From Psettodes erumei (lineage: Eukaryota; Chordata; Actinopteri; Pleuronectiformes; Psettodidae), in the NCBI GenBank assembly GCA_016785225.1, contig JAFBJZ010000628.1, positions 491,001 to 555,000 on the forward strand: a stretch of 64,000 nt of DNA. Direction: 5' to 3'. The notes under the pieces are model-generated. The model ran no database searches and was not told the DNA's origin. It saw nothing but the letters and a program-made list of their open reading frames with translations. Below, piece by piece: positions 14,641 through 27,800 of the stretch (position 1 is the first letter of the stretch; every line of letters begins with the position of its first letter). Position numbers and translations under genes: made by a program.

Positions 14641-15077
14641 TTCAAATTGCACATGGTTTCTGTCTGAGCAGGGTTTAGTTTTCTCAGGCCGTGGATGGGA
14701 GAGGGGTGATGCCAGAGAGCTGCAGGCAAACACACGTGTTCAAAACTGAAATAATCTGTGCATTCTTTTGTCCATATGTGCCGACATTCAGCGTGACTCA
14801 ACCCTCTCCATTTTTAAAATCTGTGGAAGTCATTTTCTGCACTTTTTGGTATTCTTGTTTCTTTGGAATTTTTTTTTTGGAGACATCTGGAAAATGCTGC
14901 ACAAATGATTTAGGCTGACACCTCAAAAAGGTGAACTGCTGACAACTTTTGCTGCTCCTGGACACTTGATCCGTGGGGGGAAGGAAAAAGGTGAAGACTG
15001 CAGCATCACCACCATCATCCAGCTGAGCTCCAGCAAAGTGCACAAGTTGTTTAAGCTGGATTCTTGAGGCAGGAATC

Positions 15078-18000
15078 ATGAAAGGTAGAGCAAATTCTCT
15101 GTTATTTCTGAAAAAGTGTGGATTCCTCTACGTCTTCTGGTTCCTTTTTCATGCATATTTTTTTTTTTAAAAACAGTGACTGAGTGCATTAGCGTCTGTG
15201 AAAAGACAGCAACACTATCTGCCATGGTGGCATGCAGGCAGGCACCTGCACAGGGAACCACATATGTTTCTCATCTGTCTGGAGTCTTGGCAGCGTGGAT
15301 CCTGAGAAAGTGTGAGCTTGTTGTTCTTGGATGTGAGACCTTGATCAGTCAGCTTTAAAATCGCTATGTGTGCATGAGACGCCGTTGCTCCTGTTACATA
15401 AAATCTGAATGAATGTTCTCTAGCCTGCCGGCCTGCTGCGGATGGACTGAACATCCCTTTAAGAGGGGGGGGGGGAGTGAAAACATTTCAGTATGAGCGT
15501 TTTTTAAGAACATGACATGAGAGGAGATGAGTTGTTTATGAAGAAGGGCAGCGGCTCATACGTGTTTCCCAGGCGTAGTGGAAAGACAGGATAGTAGAGA
15601 GGAATGAAATGAAGTAGAAAGAAGTCTCACATGCGGGTGAATGTCTTCAAAAGATGTCAACAAGCGTTGACTTATTCATCACGACACAGCAATAGGCGTA
15701 TGATGGATTTCGACATGTACTTATTACTATTTCCAGCTGAAATATAACAGAATGCCTTCAGCTGTTTTTTGAACCTGGGAGGTGTTAATCTGCCAGATCC
15801 TAATCTGCTCTGCAAGGGATTGTTGTTGCGCTTCACACAGATCACCTGTGAGTCTTGTGATGAGTCCAGTCACAGTCCAGCTGATGGTTGGTTTACACTC
15901 CAGCGACCCCAGCCAGCATTTCGTTTGCCAAATTAATCATTCGGCCATCATCATTTCTCCTGTAACGTGATGGTACATTACATACACATTTTTCTGGTTA
16001 TTCAAAGTCGTTCCACACTGCAACACAAGAACAATGCGGTTCCTTCCTCCAAGTGTGAGCTTACATAGCTTAGCTTTAGCCTCAGCGCTTCTTTAGCCTG
16101 TGTGTAGCCACCAATTACAAATGAAAACGAACATAACTTCTTGCTTTAAAATAAGAAATATTGTAAATGATTTAAAAAAACAAAAAAAACTATAGACAGT
16201 GTTTTCAACCAATTTCCAAAGCTAGCGTTTGATTAACTAGCTTTCTAGCTGCAGCTGATAAAAATCAGCCGGCAACCATTTTCACTTCAGCCAGCTAGCT
16301 CTGCTAGCTAGAGACAAGAAGCTGCTTTTGTCCGCCACTCTCACTGAAAACAAGGACAAATTGTCTCAAAAATACGTACAAGCATTTAGAGTTAGTTAGT
16401 TTGAGTAAATCTGCCACCATTTAGCGTGTGTAAATGTTGCTGTACGAAAATGGAAACCTTGCTAGCAAAGGGGGGGGGCTGCAAAACGTCATTGTGGCTA
16501 TGCTCTGCTCTTGCTAACTTTGTTAGCAGTTTATTTGCTATTCTTCAATTAACTTCTTTACCCGAAAAAATTATTAATCTGGTAAGATATTGGCTGTTTC
16601 TGCCCTTATTCGTGCCACAATGCCAGCATACATGCTAACTGGTGTAGCTACTCCAATATAAATAAAGCTTTAGGTCCAAGTCAACATATTGTTTGGCTGG
16701 GTTAGCACATTAATAACCTTATGGTTTAGCGCAGTGTTTTCTGTGGAAAAACTCAGTGAAATCTGAATTATTTCACCCAACCGATCAAACGAAACTTGGG
16801 AGAAGCTGCCATGGACTGGAAGATGACACAGCAAATGAACTCCCTAAGAACATATACAGTTTATTTCTCAGCCAAACAGTACAGGAGGTCTGTTAATGTG
16901 GTTTCCAGTCTTGCTGAGTCCAGCCCAGCCGAACCAGAACAAAACACGCTGCCTCATACATTCCTCGTGGGGCTGAAGGAGGGAGGCAGAGGAGGAGACA
17001 GGTGTATGGCTGGCAATGGACAAGGAAAGAGTTAGTGAATTGGAGAAGAGGGGAGGCGCAGAAGGAGAGCGATTTTCTTGTTTTCAATGCCATTTTTGCT
17101 GTGGCAGCATCGCGATTTAAAAAGGTCAAAGCATTTTGAATTTGGACTGAAAGGAGAACTTGTTCTTTTCTGTATCCGCTGTGAACTTTTCGATTTACTT
17201 TTGTTCGCTTGGATTTGTTATCCCAAGTGTTTTTGCTGGACTTTTTTCCTGTTTTTACATGAACATTAGCACTATGAAAATGTTGATTGTGCAGCCACTG
17301 AACACTTATTAGAACATGGCTTACTTATATTATTCTGATTAGAGGTAGTTTGATATTTGTATTCTTCCATTCTGTTTTGACAATACTGTTTATTGAATTT
17401 AATAATGCCCAGACTATGGTCTTTTGGTTTCCATACCTCAAGATTGTGATGTACAAGTTATTCAACAATCCAGTAAAAATGTGCCTACAAGTTGTCACTA
17501 GCTACTTTCAAACTAGTATTTTACTCAATCAAGTTGCACCTTAGAAATGTCTTAGCTGGTAAAGACTTGAGCAATGTGTAAACTGGTTGATGGAAAACAT
17601 CTGTAGGACCAACCATTAAAATTAATAAGCTATGCAGACAAGGAAGCATCAGGAGCTGTAGCATAACTTCCAGCTTTAAGAGGTAAAAGGTTATTTATAG
17701 ATGCCCGCAAGGATTATTTATGTGTATGTGTTCATGCCATTTAGATTGTGTCAACAACGATATCAGTAAGACTTAAAGTAAAGCATTAGAGAATATTGTA
17801 CACACCCTTTGGCCCCACAGCCTTGTAAACCCACCCAGGCTTGTCTCTGTGTGTCTGGCTGTCCGATGTGGTTTAGTCCAGAGAAAACATGATGCGTTTA
17901 TGGGACCGTGGTTCTGAAAATCTCCTGTTTCACTGCCGAGCCACAATAAAAGAACATTCCCTTGTAATGGCTCCTCTATAACTTCAGCGTTGCTGTCTGC

Positions 18001-21000
18001 TGAAACACATACCGGGAATTTATAGTTGTGTGAGGAGACCACACATTCCAGTCAGACAACACCTAAATGACTTGGATGAGGTCAGAGGTTTGGAAAGGGA
18101 CTTGTTTGGCTTCTACTAGTTGTGGTCGAGACCTTCACTCTGATCTGGAGCAGGGCCCATGATTCCTGGTTTCATTTAAGGCTGGGGTTTTGATGAAGAC
18201 TCTTGAGGAGGACTTTCTGGTCAAAATAACTTGCTCACAGCACATCCTGGAGTGACCTGGTGAGGTTACAGTGCCTTCAGGGCCCGTTACTCATCAAGAA
18301 TAACAATTAGCACGACTGTCCTGGCAGAAACAGAGTCCAGAAGGAGATTAAAGGGAGGGATAGGCTGGGAAAGGGATTTGGAAAGTCCGAAACCACCACA
18401 GAGGAACCACAAGCATACGTGTTGCTGATGGTTAGCTGACTCCAGTAAAGGCCTGGCGCTGCATTCACAAACACCAAAAGCTCTGATTGGCAAAAGGGCT
18501 GATTTACTCTGTGTGGTTGAATAGCAACCTGGTGATGTTTCATATTTCACTTTATTGAGTTTTTCTTAAGACCTTGACTTCACTTTTCGTAACCCAGTCT
18601 TTTATTGTGGAACTGATACCTGCATCCACCAGAACATGTGCCCTTATGGAAGTTGTTAGAAACAATCAAAAATGTTTAGAAACGCTCAGTAAAGTGGCCT
18701 GTAATGTGTCTGACTCATATTCTGTGTTTGCTGTTTTAAGTCACTGCTAGATTGATATTTTCATAGGTGTGGTGGCTGGCCACTGTACACCAGCTGAACT
18801 AGCATCATACAGTAGACTTACTGGGCCAAAATGTTGACATTCACTCACAGTACCACAAAGCTCCTTACCAGAAGGATTAAAAAGATATTTTTGCTTTGAA
18901 AAGCATTTTTGAGAAGAGTTATCTTTTTTTTTTTTAGACATTGGGCCTCATGCAAGAACATTTTTGTACTTTCATCCCAAACCCCTCTTACTTTCTTTTC
19001 TCTGTGATGTTTGCTCATATGAAGTCCAACTCAACAGACTGTCAAATGCAAAAGCATTACACCAATTTTGAGTTTCGGCCTGATTAGTACCACCTGTTTA
19101 TGACGAGACCTCAGTGAGCAGTTCCCTTTTTTAATGAAGGTAATGCAAGCAAAACAGGAAATGGAGAATGGGGCAGCAGGTGGGCAGGGGACACTGGCAA
19201 ACAAGACAAAAGGGCTGGCAAAGGTCAAGGGCCAAAAACAAACAGGGGATCCAACAACAAGAACAAAGGCTGGAAAGTATGTACCACACAGTAGACAACC
19301 TGGAAGGTTACTGAAGGAAGTAACGAGGCAATGGGGAACAGGTGAGGGTAATCAGGTGATTGGAAAGGAGGGAGAGCCTGGTGTTACTCCGCAGGGCAGG
19401 ACCCACAATGTGGCAACAGCAGCCAGGCAGAAAATGAAAAGAATGAACTTTGACAATTTATATTTTTACTCAAACCTGCTGTCTGTCCAGAGGTTTTACC
19501 AGGCATTCCTTGTTAGCTAAGTTGCTCAACTCTGCAAAATGTTGGTGTAACATTATATGGATACAGGTATGCAGACATCCTGAGTCTAAATATTGAGTAC
19601 CAAAGGTACTTTTTTCAGGATTTGGGCTACAATCCTTAGTTCCAACTGCAGGAATTTTTTTCAGACAACAGCACCTCCAATTTTGTGGCAAAGGTTTAGC
19701 AAAGGGCTTTTCCTGTTACATCCGTGGGCTGTTCTAAAAACAGATTAATGGTTATGGTTTTTGGAATTAGATGCTCATCAATTACATAGGAGTGGGATGC
19801 TGGTGTATACAAATAGTGTAGTGTAATTCCTACTAAGCTGTTATTCTCGTTTGTGTTGAGTTCAGCATGGCAGAGACCATGAACTATTCAAGCCTATGAT
19901 GTGATATTAAACATTCAACAGTACTGTAGTGTCTCTGTGAAAAGCAGCAGTGTTATTTTCAGTTCAGTAACCTTGACAAGTGCAGAATGGTCGGCTGCTT
20001 TCCAGTTAATTACAAAACCGGGGCACCAGTTGTCAAAATAGGATTTAATAGCCAGACGATGTGGTTTGTCACAGAGAGTTTTCTTGACATAATAATGGGA
20101 ATATGGTCATTTTCTTGACCTCATTGTACTTTGATTGTATCATAGACTGTCCAGTGCTTTAGCTTTTGTGAGTTGGAAATGTTTTGTTTTTTGGGGGGAT
20201 TTTCTTCAGTGCACTCCTGTGAATCCAGATCTTTACGACCTATTTACTTCTTGTGACAGCGAAGTGTACACTGACTGGGCTTTCTGCATGTGTACTCAAA
20301 CTGCACCCAAACCTTTCCGTCCTCCAGTCTGCCTCTCAGTCTGGACAAACAACTGCGAAAACTGCTAATAATCACAGTTTGCAGGCTCTACCATAAAAAA
20401 GTAACCCTGTCAGTGACATAACTGAATTTGATGTATTTATCAGGTGTCCCACGCACTCTGGAAAACCTGGAAGATATTTGACCAATTTTTCAGTCATGGA
20501 AAACACTGAAATGGCCTGGAAAATTGTTTAAGCAAATGAATAACATTGTTATAAGACTGAGTTAAGATTTGGTCACACTCACATAAACATGGTATTATCA
20601 TAGTAGCAAACAGGTTCAAATGCAAATAAATAGCCGCTGGTGACTGAGGTAGTTGTTGTGAGGTTTTTGTTTCTATTTGTTTTAAATGGTTTGGTATGGT
20701 TAAATTGGTTAGCATCAGGCTTGAGGCAGTTTGTTAAAATGACACACTTGTTAGCTGCACATCCTTTTGCTAGCTGTCATCTCTGATAGTCGGTTAGCTT
20801 TACTGACAGACTAGCTAGCTAGCTCATACAACTATTGCTGTTGGAAACGTTAAGGCTCTGAACAACCCTTTTTCAATATGTTGTTGGTTTCGACTCTTCT
20901 TGCAAGATTCAGATTTACGCCATGGACAAATTCCATTTAGAAGAGAAAGGGGTTCAAACCGAACTTGCCTTGGAGATGTAAAGATAATGGACACAGCTAA

Positions 21001-24000
21001 AATCACCACAACACCAAACACCTATGAAATCAGTCTCGATATGTGTCCGCCGCTCTGCTTGGTTCACCTCCAGGGCTGCAGACTAATTAGCAGCTCAATC
21101 AGCAGCATGCGACACACCTGGGCCAGGTGTTCCTCCATGCAGAGAAACAAGAACCCAGCCAACCCTTGATATGATCCCTGCCAGTTATAACACATGCTGC
21201 ACCAAACAGCCAACCAGTCTGGTTATAGACAAATCACTTGAAACCAAGTCTACGAAAGAAAACAGTTTTATCCCCTGATTCAGATTACGAAAATACATTA
21301 TAGTAGGTCCATAGTGTTTTTGCTGTGGCCTGACTGTAGAGGTGTGATGTGGAAGAGCTGTGTAGTACTGCTGTCAGATCTGCTCAGTTCTGCTGTGTGT
21401 GTGTGTGTGTGTGTGTGTGTTGGACAGGTCAACTTCCTCACTAACGAGACAGGCAGGAGGGTTGTTTTCCACAGAGATGCAGGGAAGGAGAGAAACGAGC
21501 GGTAAAGAGAAGGGGAGACGACGGAGAAGAAATATAACCGACGGATATTTGCATGTATTTGGGGGTAGATGTTGATTGCGGTAGTTTGGGATTTCAGCAT
21601 CCAACACAAATTACTGTGCTGACATCCAGACATTTGAATCTGACCCTTTTGTGCCACAAAAGTCTAAAAAAAATGACAAGAATTCCCTTTTCCAACAGAA
21701 AGGTAATATAATCAGGGCGGGAAAGCCTTTCAAACAGGATTTAGACTAGTATGAGGCAAGAAAACTCTCTGCTGAAACATGGTATTATATGTTATGTTCC
21801 TTTTAATACTTTACAATTTCTTTGTCTTACTGTCTAGTTTTGTGTAATCCACATTTGTTGTATTTGAAATTATCATCTGGCCACGTGGGGGCAAAAGAAC
21901 AAGCATTTGCATCATAAAGTTGGTGAACATGTTAGCAAAGAGGAGACGTTGAGCAACATTAGCATTCATTTGGAGTTGTGTTTGTACACACCGGGCTTAA
22001 TGTGAGCCCATTGTTCACTCTTTTTTTTTTGGCTCCATGTTGGTCTCCACACCCCAAGGGAACTATTTGGCTTTTAGGCGCTCATTGCTCCACTCTGTTT
22101 CCTAGCTTGGTGCTAACTTGGTGCAGAGCTTGAGCTGAACAGTGAAGCAGAGTTGACTGATACATCTCTAACAGTTTGTCCCTGTGTCACTACTTTCCCA
22201 ATTCACACTGATTTCACGGACTATCATTATGAAAATATGCGTTAGCGCAGATTTAAGGCCAAGAGAAGACAGAACCTTGAATCATCTTAACGGGCTCTAC
22301 TTTTTTTTTTTAGGTGTGTGTTTTTTGACATTCCCCACAATTTGAGAATGTGTATGGAAACACACCTACAGTACAGTCATTCTGCCGATAACTAGCTTAG
22401 GAAGATAATTACAAATAACCGGTTATGTTTTAGTTTGGAGGAGTTGTTGAAAACGATCAACACAGAGCAGCCTGCAGAGTTTCTACTGAATTAAATTAAC
22501 ATTGCAGGTGGTGCTCATGTGACCTTTTTTTGTAATCAGGTTGAGCATGGCAGCTTAAAGGTACCAAAACTTGCTTGATATGACAGCAAAGTGAGATGTC
22601 AGTCTAATCCTGGGTCCGTCTTCCCTTTTTGTCCTTGCGAACCTCCTACGAGGTGTTTTGGCAACTTCAGAGCATCAGCTGAGTTTTGATTTTTCTATTA
22701 ACAAAATGTTCCTTTTGTGTCTCGCTTTCTGTCTCAGATGTCCCGTCCCCAGTTTAGTTTCTTTTCGTGGATGGTTGCCTCCACCTCCCCTCTTTCCTCC
22801 CTCCGTCATTATGTCAGTGTTTTGCAGCTCCGTCCACCCAGACCTGACCTCAGCCGTTCCACCGCTGACTCATATAAACATTCACCTCCATAGTGGCATT
22901 TTCAAGCCTAATGTGCTTTATTCTATCAAAACTGTTATTCTTACTAACATTATTTTTGGAATGTCAGTGTGTGTTTTCTTTCCATTTTCCTTTTTTTTTT
23001 TTGGCCAAATAAGAGAGTTCGCTTTAGGGAAGAAACTAACTCTAAACCCATAGCATGGGGTTACTTGAACGCTGCTAGTTCTCCTGCACAGCGAATAGAA
23101 GTAAATAAATGAATTCACATCACCTGCACAGTTGCAGAGAAATAGGTAAAATGTACAACAACAGATTTAACAAACACGTGTTAAAACATGTTTCATTGTC
23201 AGTGTAATGGAATCCAGTCACATTGCTCCCGTCATAATGACCACAGCCACTAGAGGGCCTTGCCGCTAAGTAAAAAAACAAGTGTTGCTGCTGTTCCTCT
23301 TGGAAGGAACATTATACGATTAGCAGTCGTAGTTGGTGGCTGCGTGAAGAAAGCAGCTGATGCCAATCAGAACATACAGTTCTGCTGCGTTTGGCACTCA
23401 CAACGCAGATTTTTGGTGGCATAACCCTTTAAATTGCATCAGTCAAACACGTTCAGGTGCAAAGATAAAGAAAGTCTTCGACACGTCAACGTACATTACA
23501 TTATACATCAATCTGACAACTCAGTCTGACAGTGTTTAGCATTTGGTCCAGCTCCTTTGGCAGAACAACGCAGGACAGAGTCCAACTGTCTCTCTTCGGC
23601 TTGTCATCAACCTGCCAAAACCCTTGTTGATTTTTTTTTTTTTTTTTTTCTGCGTCTGAGAACCTTTTCCTCCAGAAACCACGTCCCCTCCACAGTCCCA
23701 CCAAGGTGTTTCCGTCTCCTTACCTCCAGCTCCACGCCCGCGGTCCCTCAGGTGTGGGGCTGAGCACCAGTTTGGGTGGTGTACAGTTAATGACGTGTTG
23801 TGTAAACCCCGCTTACATACAGTTATAAAAACATGACGTTTGAACATATTCGTGGGACTTTAAAGCTAAACGGTCTCGCTGTTGTTTTATTGAGCCATCT
23901 GGTTATATCCTGTCGTGCTTTCTTTGGCCTTCCCTCGGCCCGCGCGTGCGACGACAACCTCCGCGGACGCACATAAACGCGCACGGTAGAGCGGACACAC

Positions 24001-24780
24001 AAAACCGTTCTCATGCTCCGCAGCGCTGTGGGGCTGTCCGAGAAAACATCTGAGCCCAACGAAAAAAAAAAACACACACATTTTTGTTGTGCTTTTTTTC
24101 TGAACACACCGTGCAACACAGAGACTCGGGGGTTGTGAGGCAGCTGGTTTGTGTGATTTATGACAGCTGTAATAAAACTTGTCGGTGGCTGCAGCAGAAT
24201 TAGTTTCAGTTTTTTCCTCTCCTAAACGTCTTGTGCTTTTCTTTCATTTTTTTTTGGCAGATAACTATGGTGGATATGAGAACCAGCTTTTCAAAGGTAA
24301 TGATCAAGTTGTTCTATCGTCCCGAGCTGAGAGACAATAATGTCAGCTCGTTCGTCATACACGTCATTCACATTACAGTCACGCTATTCCTTCCCTTTAC
24401 TGTCTCTGCACACACATTAGTGCTGATTAGAAATAACATAAATGTAAGTTTGTGTTGCATGTTTTCAGATTGTCGTGTTTGCGTATTTTACTCGTCTTGT
24501 TTTCCAGAGGAGGATCTCACCGGAGAGGAAGAGGAAATGCCTTCATTCAGAGGTGAAGGCCACATGCAATCACAATCATTGTCATCAATAATATAACGTG
24601 TATACACAAATGTGCGGTTCCTTGTAACGCAATTCTTATCTCGTAGTAGTTTTACACAGTATTTGAATCGCTTATTCTAACTTTGCACCGTGTAATTGTT
24701 GGCATTGTACGTGGTCAGATGATCAAAGAGGTTGTAAACACATTCACCTGAAAGGTCAATGAATACACCTGATTACACAG

Positions 24781-24831
<51 letters not shown>

Positions 24832-27800
24832 ACCTGTACTAAGTAGGTCAGCGTTAACCCAGTTAGACAGTAATTTCGCTGCTTTCTTCTCCAAATGAGC
24901 GTGACTAACTTGAGGCTTTTGTTTGAAACCTGAATGATTTCCTGACAGCTCGCCTTTCTTGCCCCATCTGACTTATTTTTCGCTGCAGTTGCCAGAGCTG
25001 AGAAACGAATATGCAGCGTTATTATTAATAATGGAAAAATGGTGGTCAAAACTATGGAAATAAGATCCAAGTTGTAATAAGCCAAAACTATTCTTTATAA
25101 AAAAAAAAAAGCAACAAGCCAAAAATAATTGTTTTCACTGACTGTCAGTCGTTTTCGCTTCATGCAGTGCTGATGCAGAATTGTAGCAGTATTATTACTT
25201 AAGTATTACTGAAGTAAATGAGCTACTTGTCCGTCCGCTTGCGTTCGATGTGTCTCCAGGTCGCACCAGAGGAGGTTGCGTGAGGTGCCAGCAGAGTCAT
25301 TCTCTCCAGCTGGCCGTCAAAGTCCTCTACGGGTTCGTTGCGTTCCTCATCATCACTGTGGCGGTGCTGGCGTCACTCGGTGAGCTCCTACAGATTCTTC
25401 CCTGAATGTGTGTTTACTTTTTAATTAACAAGCAGCTGAAACATCCAAGTAATTAATGGCTGAATACCGACACATTTTTTTTTTTTTAGGAAATTATGAG
25501 GAAAGGAGGCAACATAGAAAATATGTGAAGTGAGAAGAGTAGCTCTGCTTTTGTCTGTATGTGTGTGTCTCGATGAAGGTCCATTTAACTCCCACAGATC
25601 TGGACCTTGTGTTCCAGGTCTTTACCTGACAGCTGCTCCACACCAACAGATGCTTTTCACATTAACAGGACCTTTTTTTTTATTGGGTTTCAAAGCCATA
25701 AATCGTCATCTTTTACCACCACTCAGGGATCTCTGAGGAGGGGGTGAGGCGTGGTGGAGTAAAAAAAAAAAAAAAAAATCCACACAATACGCACAAACAC
25801 ACAGGCTTGTATTGAGATACACATGTACAGAGAGGTAATAAAGTCTGGTTTAGTTATAGGTCTGCTGTGAAGTGCATTTCATATATTGTGCATATGCTGG
25901 AAATATGTTGGCATGTTGTACATGTTGTCAAATCTGTGAGCAATCAAATGTTCTGTAATTTCCCATCCCTGAATATCCTCCATTCTCCATAATGCTGTGA
26001 GTGAGGTGTCACTGGTTGTAGTTTGCTTTGCTTCATGCTCATCCATTGCCCTGAACTCCACTTTTTAGCAAAACACAACCTGTGCTGAGTGTGTTTAGCT
26101 CGCCGTAGCGCTGCAGCTGCATCCAGCTGAAGAGTTTCTGACTGTGAGAAACCCTCTCCCGAGTTTAATTCGAATGAAACATAATCGTCCCACAAGTCAA
26201 TTCTGCACGAAAACGGACCATTATCCTGAATTTTGCTGGAGAGCGTCAGCCTCCTGTTAAAAACACAGTTTCCTCGACGGAATAAAAACTCCGGGGGAAA
26301 CAATTATCGTAATGTGTTAACATTTTCATACTTGAGAAATCCACTGATTCACTCAGTCCAAATACACTTATGAACCTTCCTGTGCCAACGCACATAGCAC
26401 TGTTGCTGTTTTCCAACGCTCCATACACAGAAACCGCACTTCGCCGATGTTTTTGTCAACTTACAGCACAGCTGTGCAACACCAAAGCGCTAAAAAAAAC
26501 TTCAGTATCAACAGAGAAGATGTTGCACTTGGCCGTGACTCACGACTCTGCATGTGCTGAAGGAAAGAACACAAAGCTTTGACTTTCCCCTCCCTGCTAA
26601 ACAGCTGCTTTCACAACAAATAAATTCTTCTTCGCTTTTATTAGATATGTAAGTGTTTAGTATATGCGTTTTGTTGAAATACTTGTGAAGCATCCTTCCA
26701 CAAAGTGCTGTCAGGACCGTGTGCAGCATCACCGTCACAGCAGCTAATAGATTAGAGCAGGCGGGATGCGTGGGAAGCATGTGGAAGCATTTATATATGC
26801 AAACACGCAGCGGAGCGGACGTCAATCAATCCCCCCCCGAGTCCACGCACTGGGATGCTGAACAAGTCAAATGCACGCCGTGAAAAAATCACACTCTCTC
26901 TCTCAAATGTGCACTTACACGCACAAAAAAAACTCGCGCTCTCTGAGTTGTTGTTCGCTCTCCTGGGTAATATGTCCTGAAGCACCATCCATCAGTGGTC
27001 TGGTCACATTTGCTCGCTAACAAACTTTATGTGTTTTGGTTGTCAGGGGGTTTAAATTACAACTTCCACCTTTTAAAATACTTCCTGGTTCCTGTTGGCA
27101 CCGACGTGCTGCTGATGTCAATCATATATGTACAGTACATGCGCTCAGCAGGAATTTGGGACCATCTGCCAGTTGTTTTTTTGTTTAGCAGAGTGCAACA
27201 GTCGTCGTTCCAGTACTGGAATGTAAATCCTGACTTTGGGCGGGATAATATTATGTGTTTATATAAAATCCTGAACCTCGACTTCATCGACTCCCCAGTG
27301 TTCAGGAAGGTAGACAGCCTGTCCGAGGAAGAGTCCGCCTACCACAAGAAGATAAACAGAGTCCAGCAAGGAATAGACGGTAAAGTAACTGGAACTATAT
27401 TGTTATTCATTATCTGTTTACCTCCAGTCGTTGTTTCCCACAGGAGGTTGTTGTATTACATAGTGATAGAGATGACCAGTAAGCTTTGACCTAAACTGTG
27501 TCAGCTGCAGCTTTTTATCCATAGTGCTTCACCTCCCTCTGATCTCCTCCTCCTCCTCCTCCTCCTCCTCCTCCTCCTGCTCAGATCTGAGTTCCACCTC
27601 AAACTGTTCAGGCTGCCTCGATGTGACTCTGTACAGCGAAGAGATCGGCCGGCTGAAGAGAGAGTTTGAAGACATCCAGAGAATGATACTGGGACAAGAG
27701 CAGGTGACGTCTTCGAGTCGACCGACGGTCCGACACCCCGAACTGTTCGACTTGTAATAAAGTGAAACACAGAAAAGAAGCATCACAATTGGACTCCCTT

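Larger units (their letters stand above)
7362..15077. other. intergenic region between divergent clu and scara3; no gene supported
   Basis: I see no conserved protein here on either strand. The open frames are short and have no family resemblance. The clu promoter and any noncoding clu 5' exon should lie in the first few kb. An AT-rich patch (about 8600-8830) and (AC)n/(GT)n microsatellites are present. A cytosine/thymine-rich tract ends the region near 14640. Small regulatory elements cannot be excluded. Confidence 0.5.

Noticed and set aside
14044..14667. ORF of 207 codons with long Cys-Val runs
   Set aside because: It is produced by the (GT)n microsatellites and the pyrimidine tract, with no protein similarity.
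26995..27489. 164-codon plus-strand ORF ending at scara3 exon 5
   Set aside because: Only its central part (27299-27379) is the real exon. The rest is intron in the same frame, with no conservation that I recognise.
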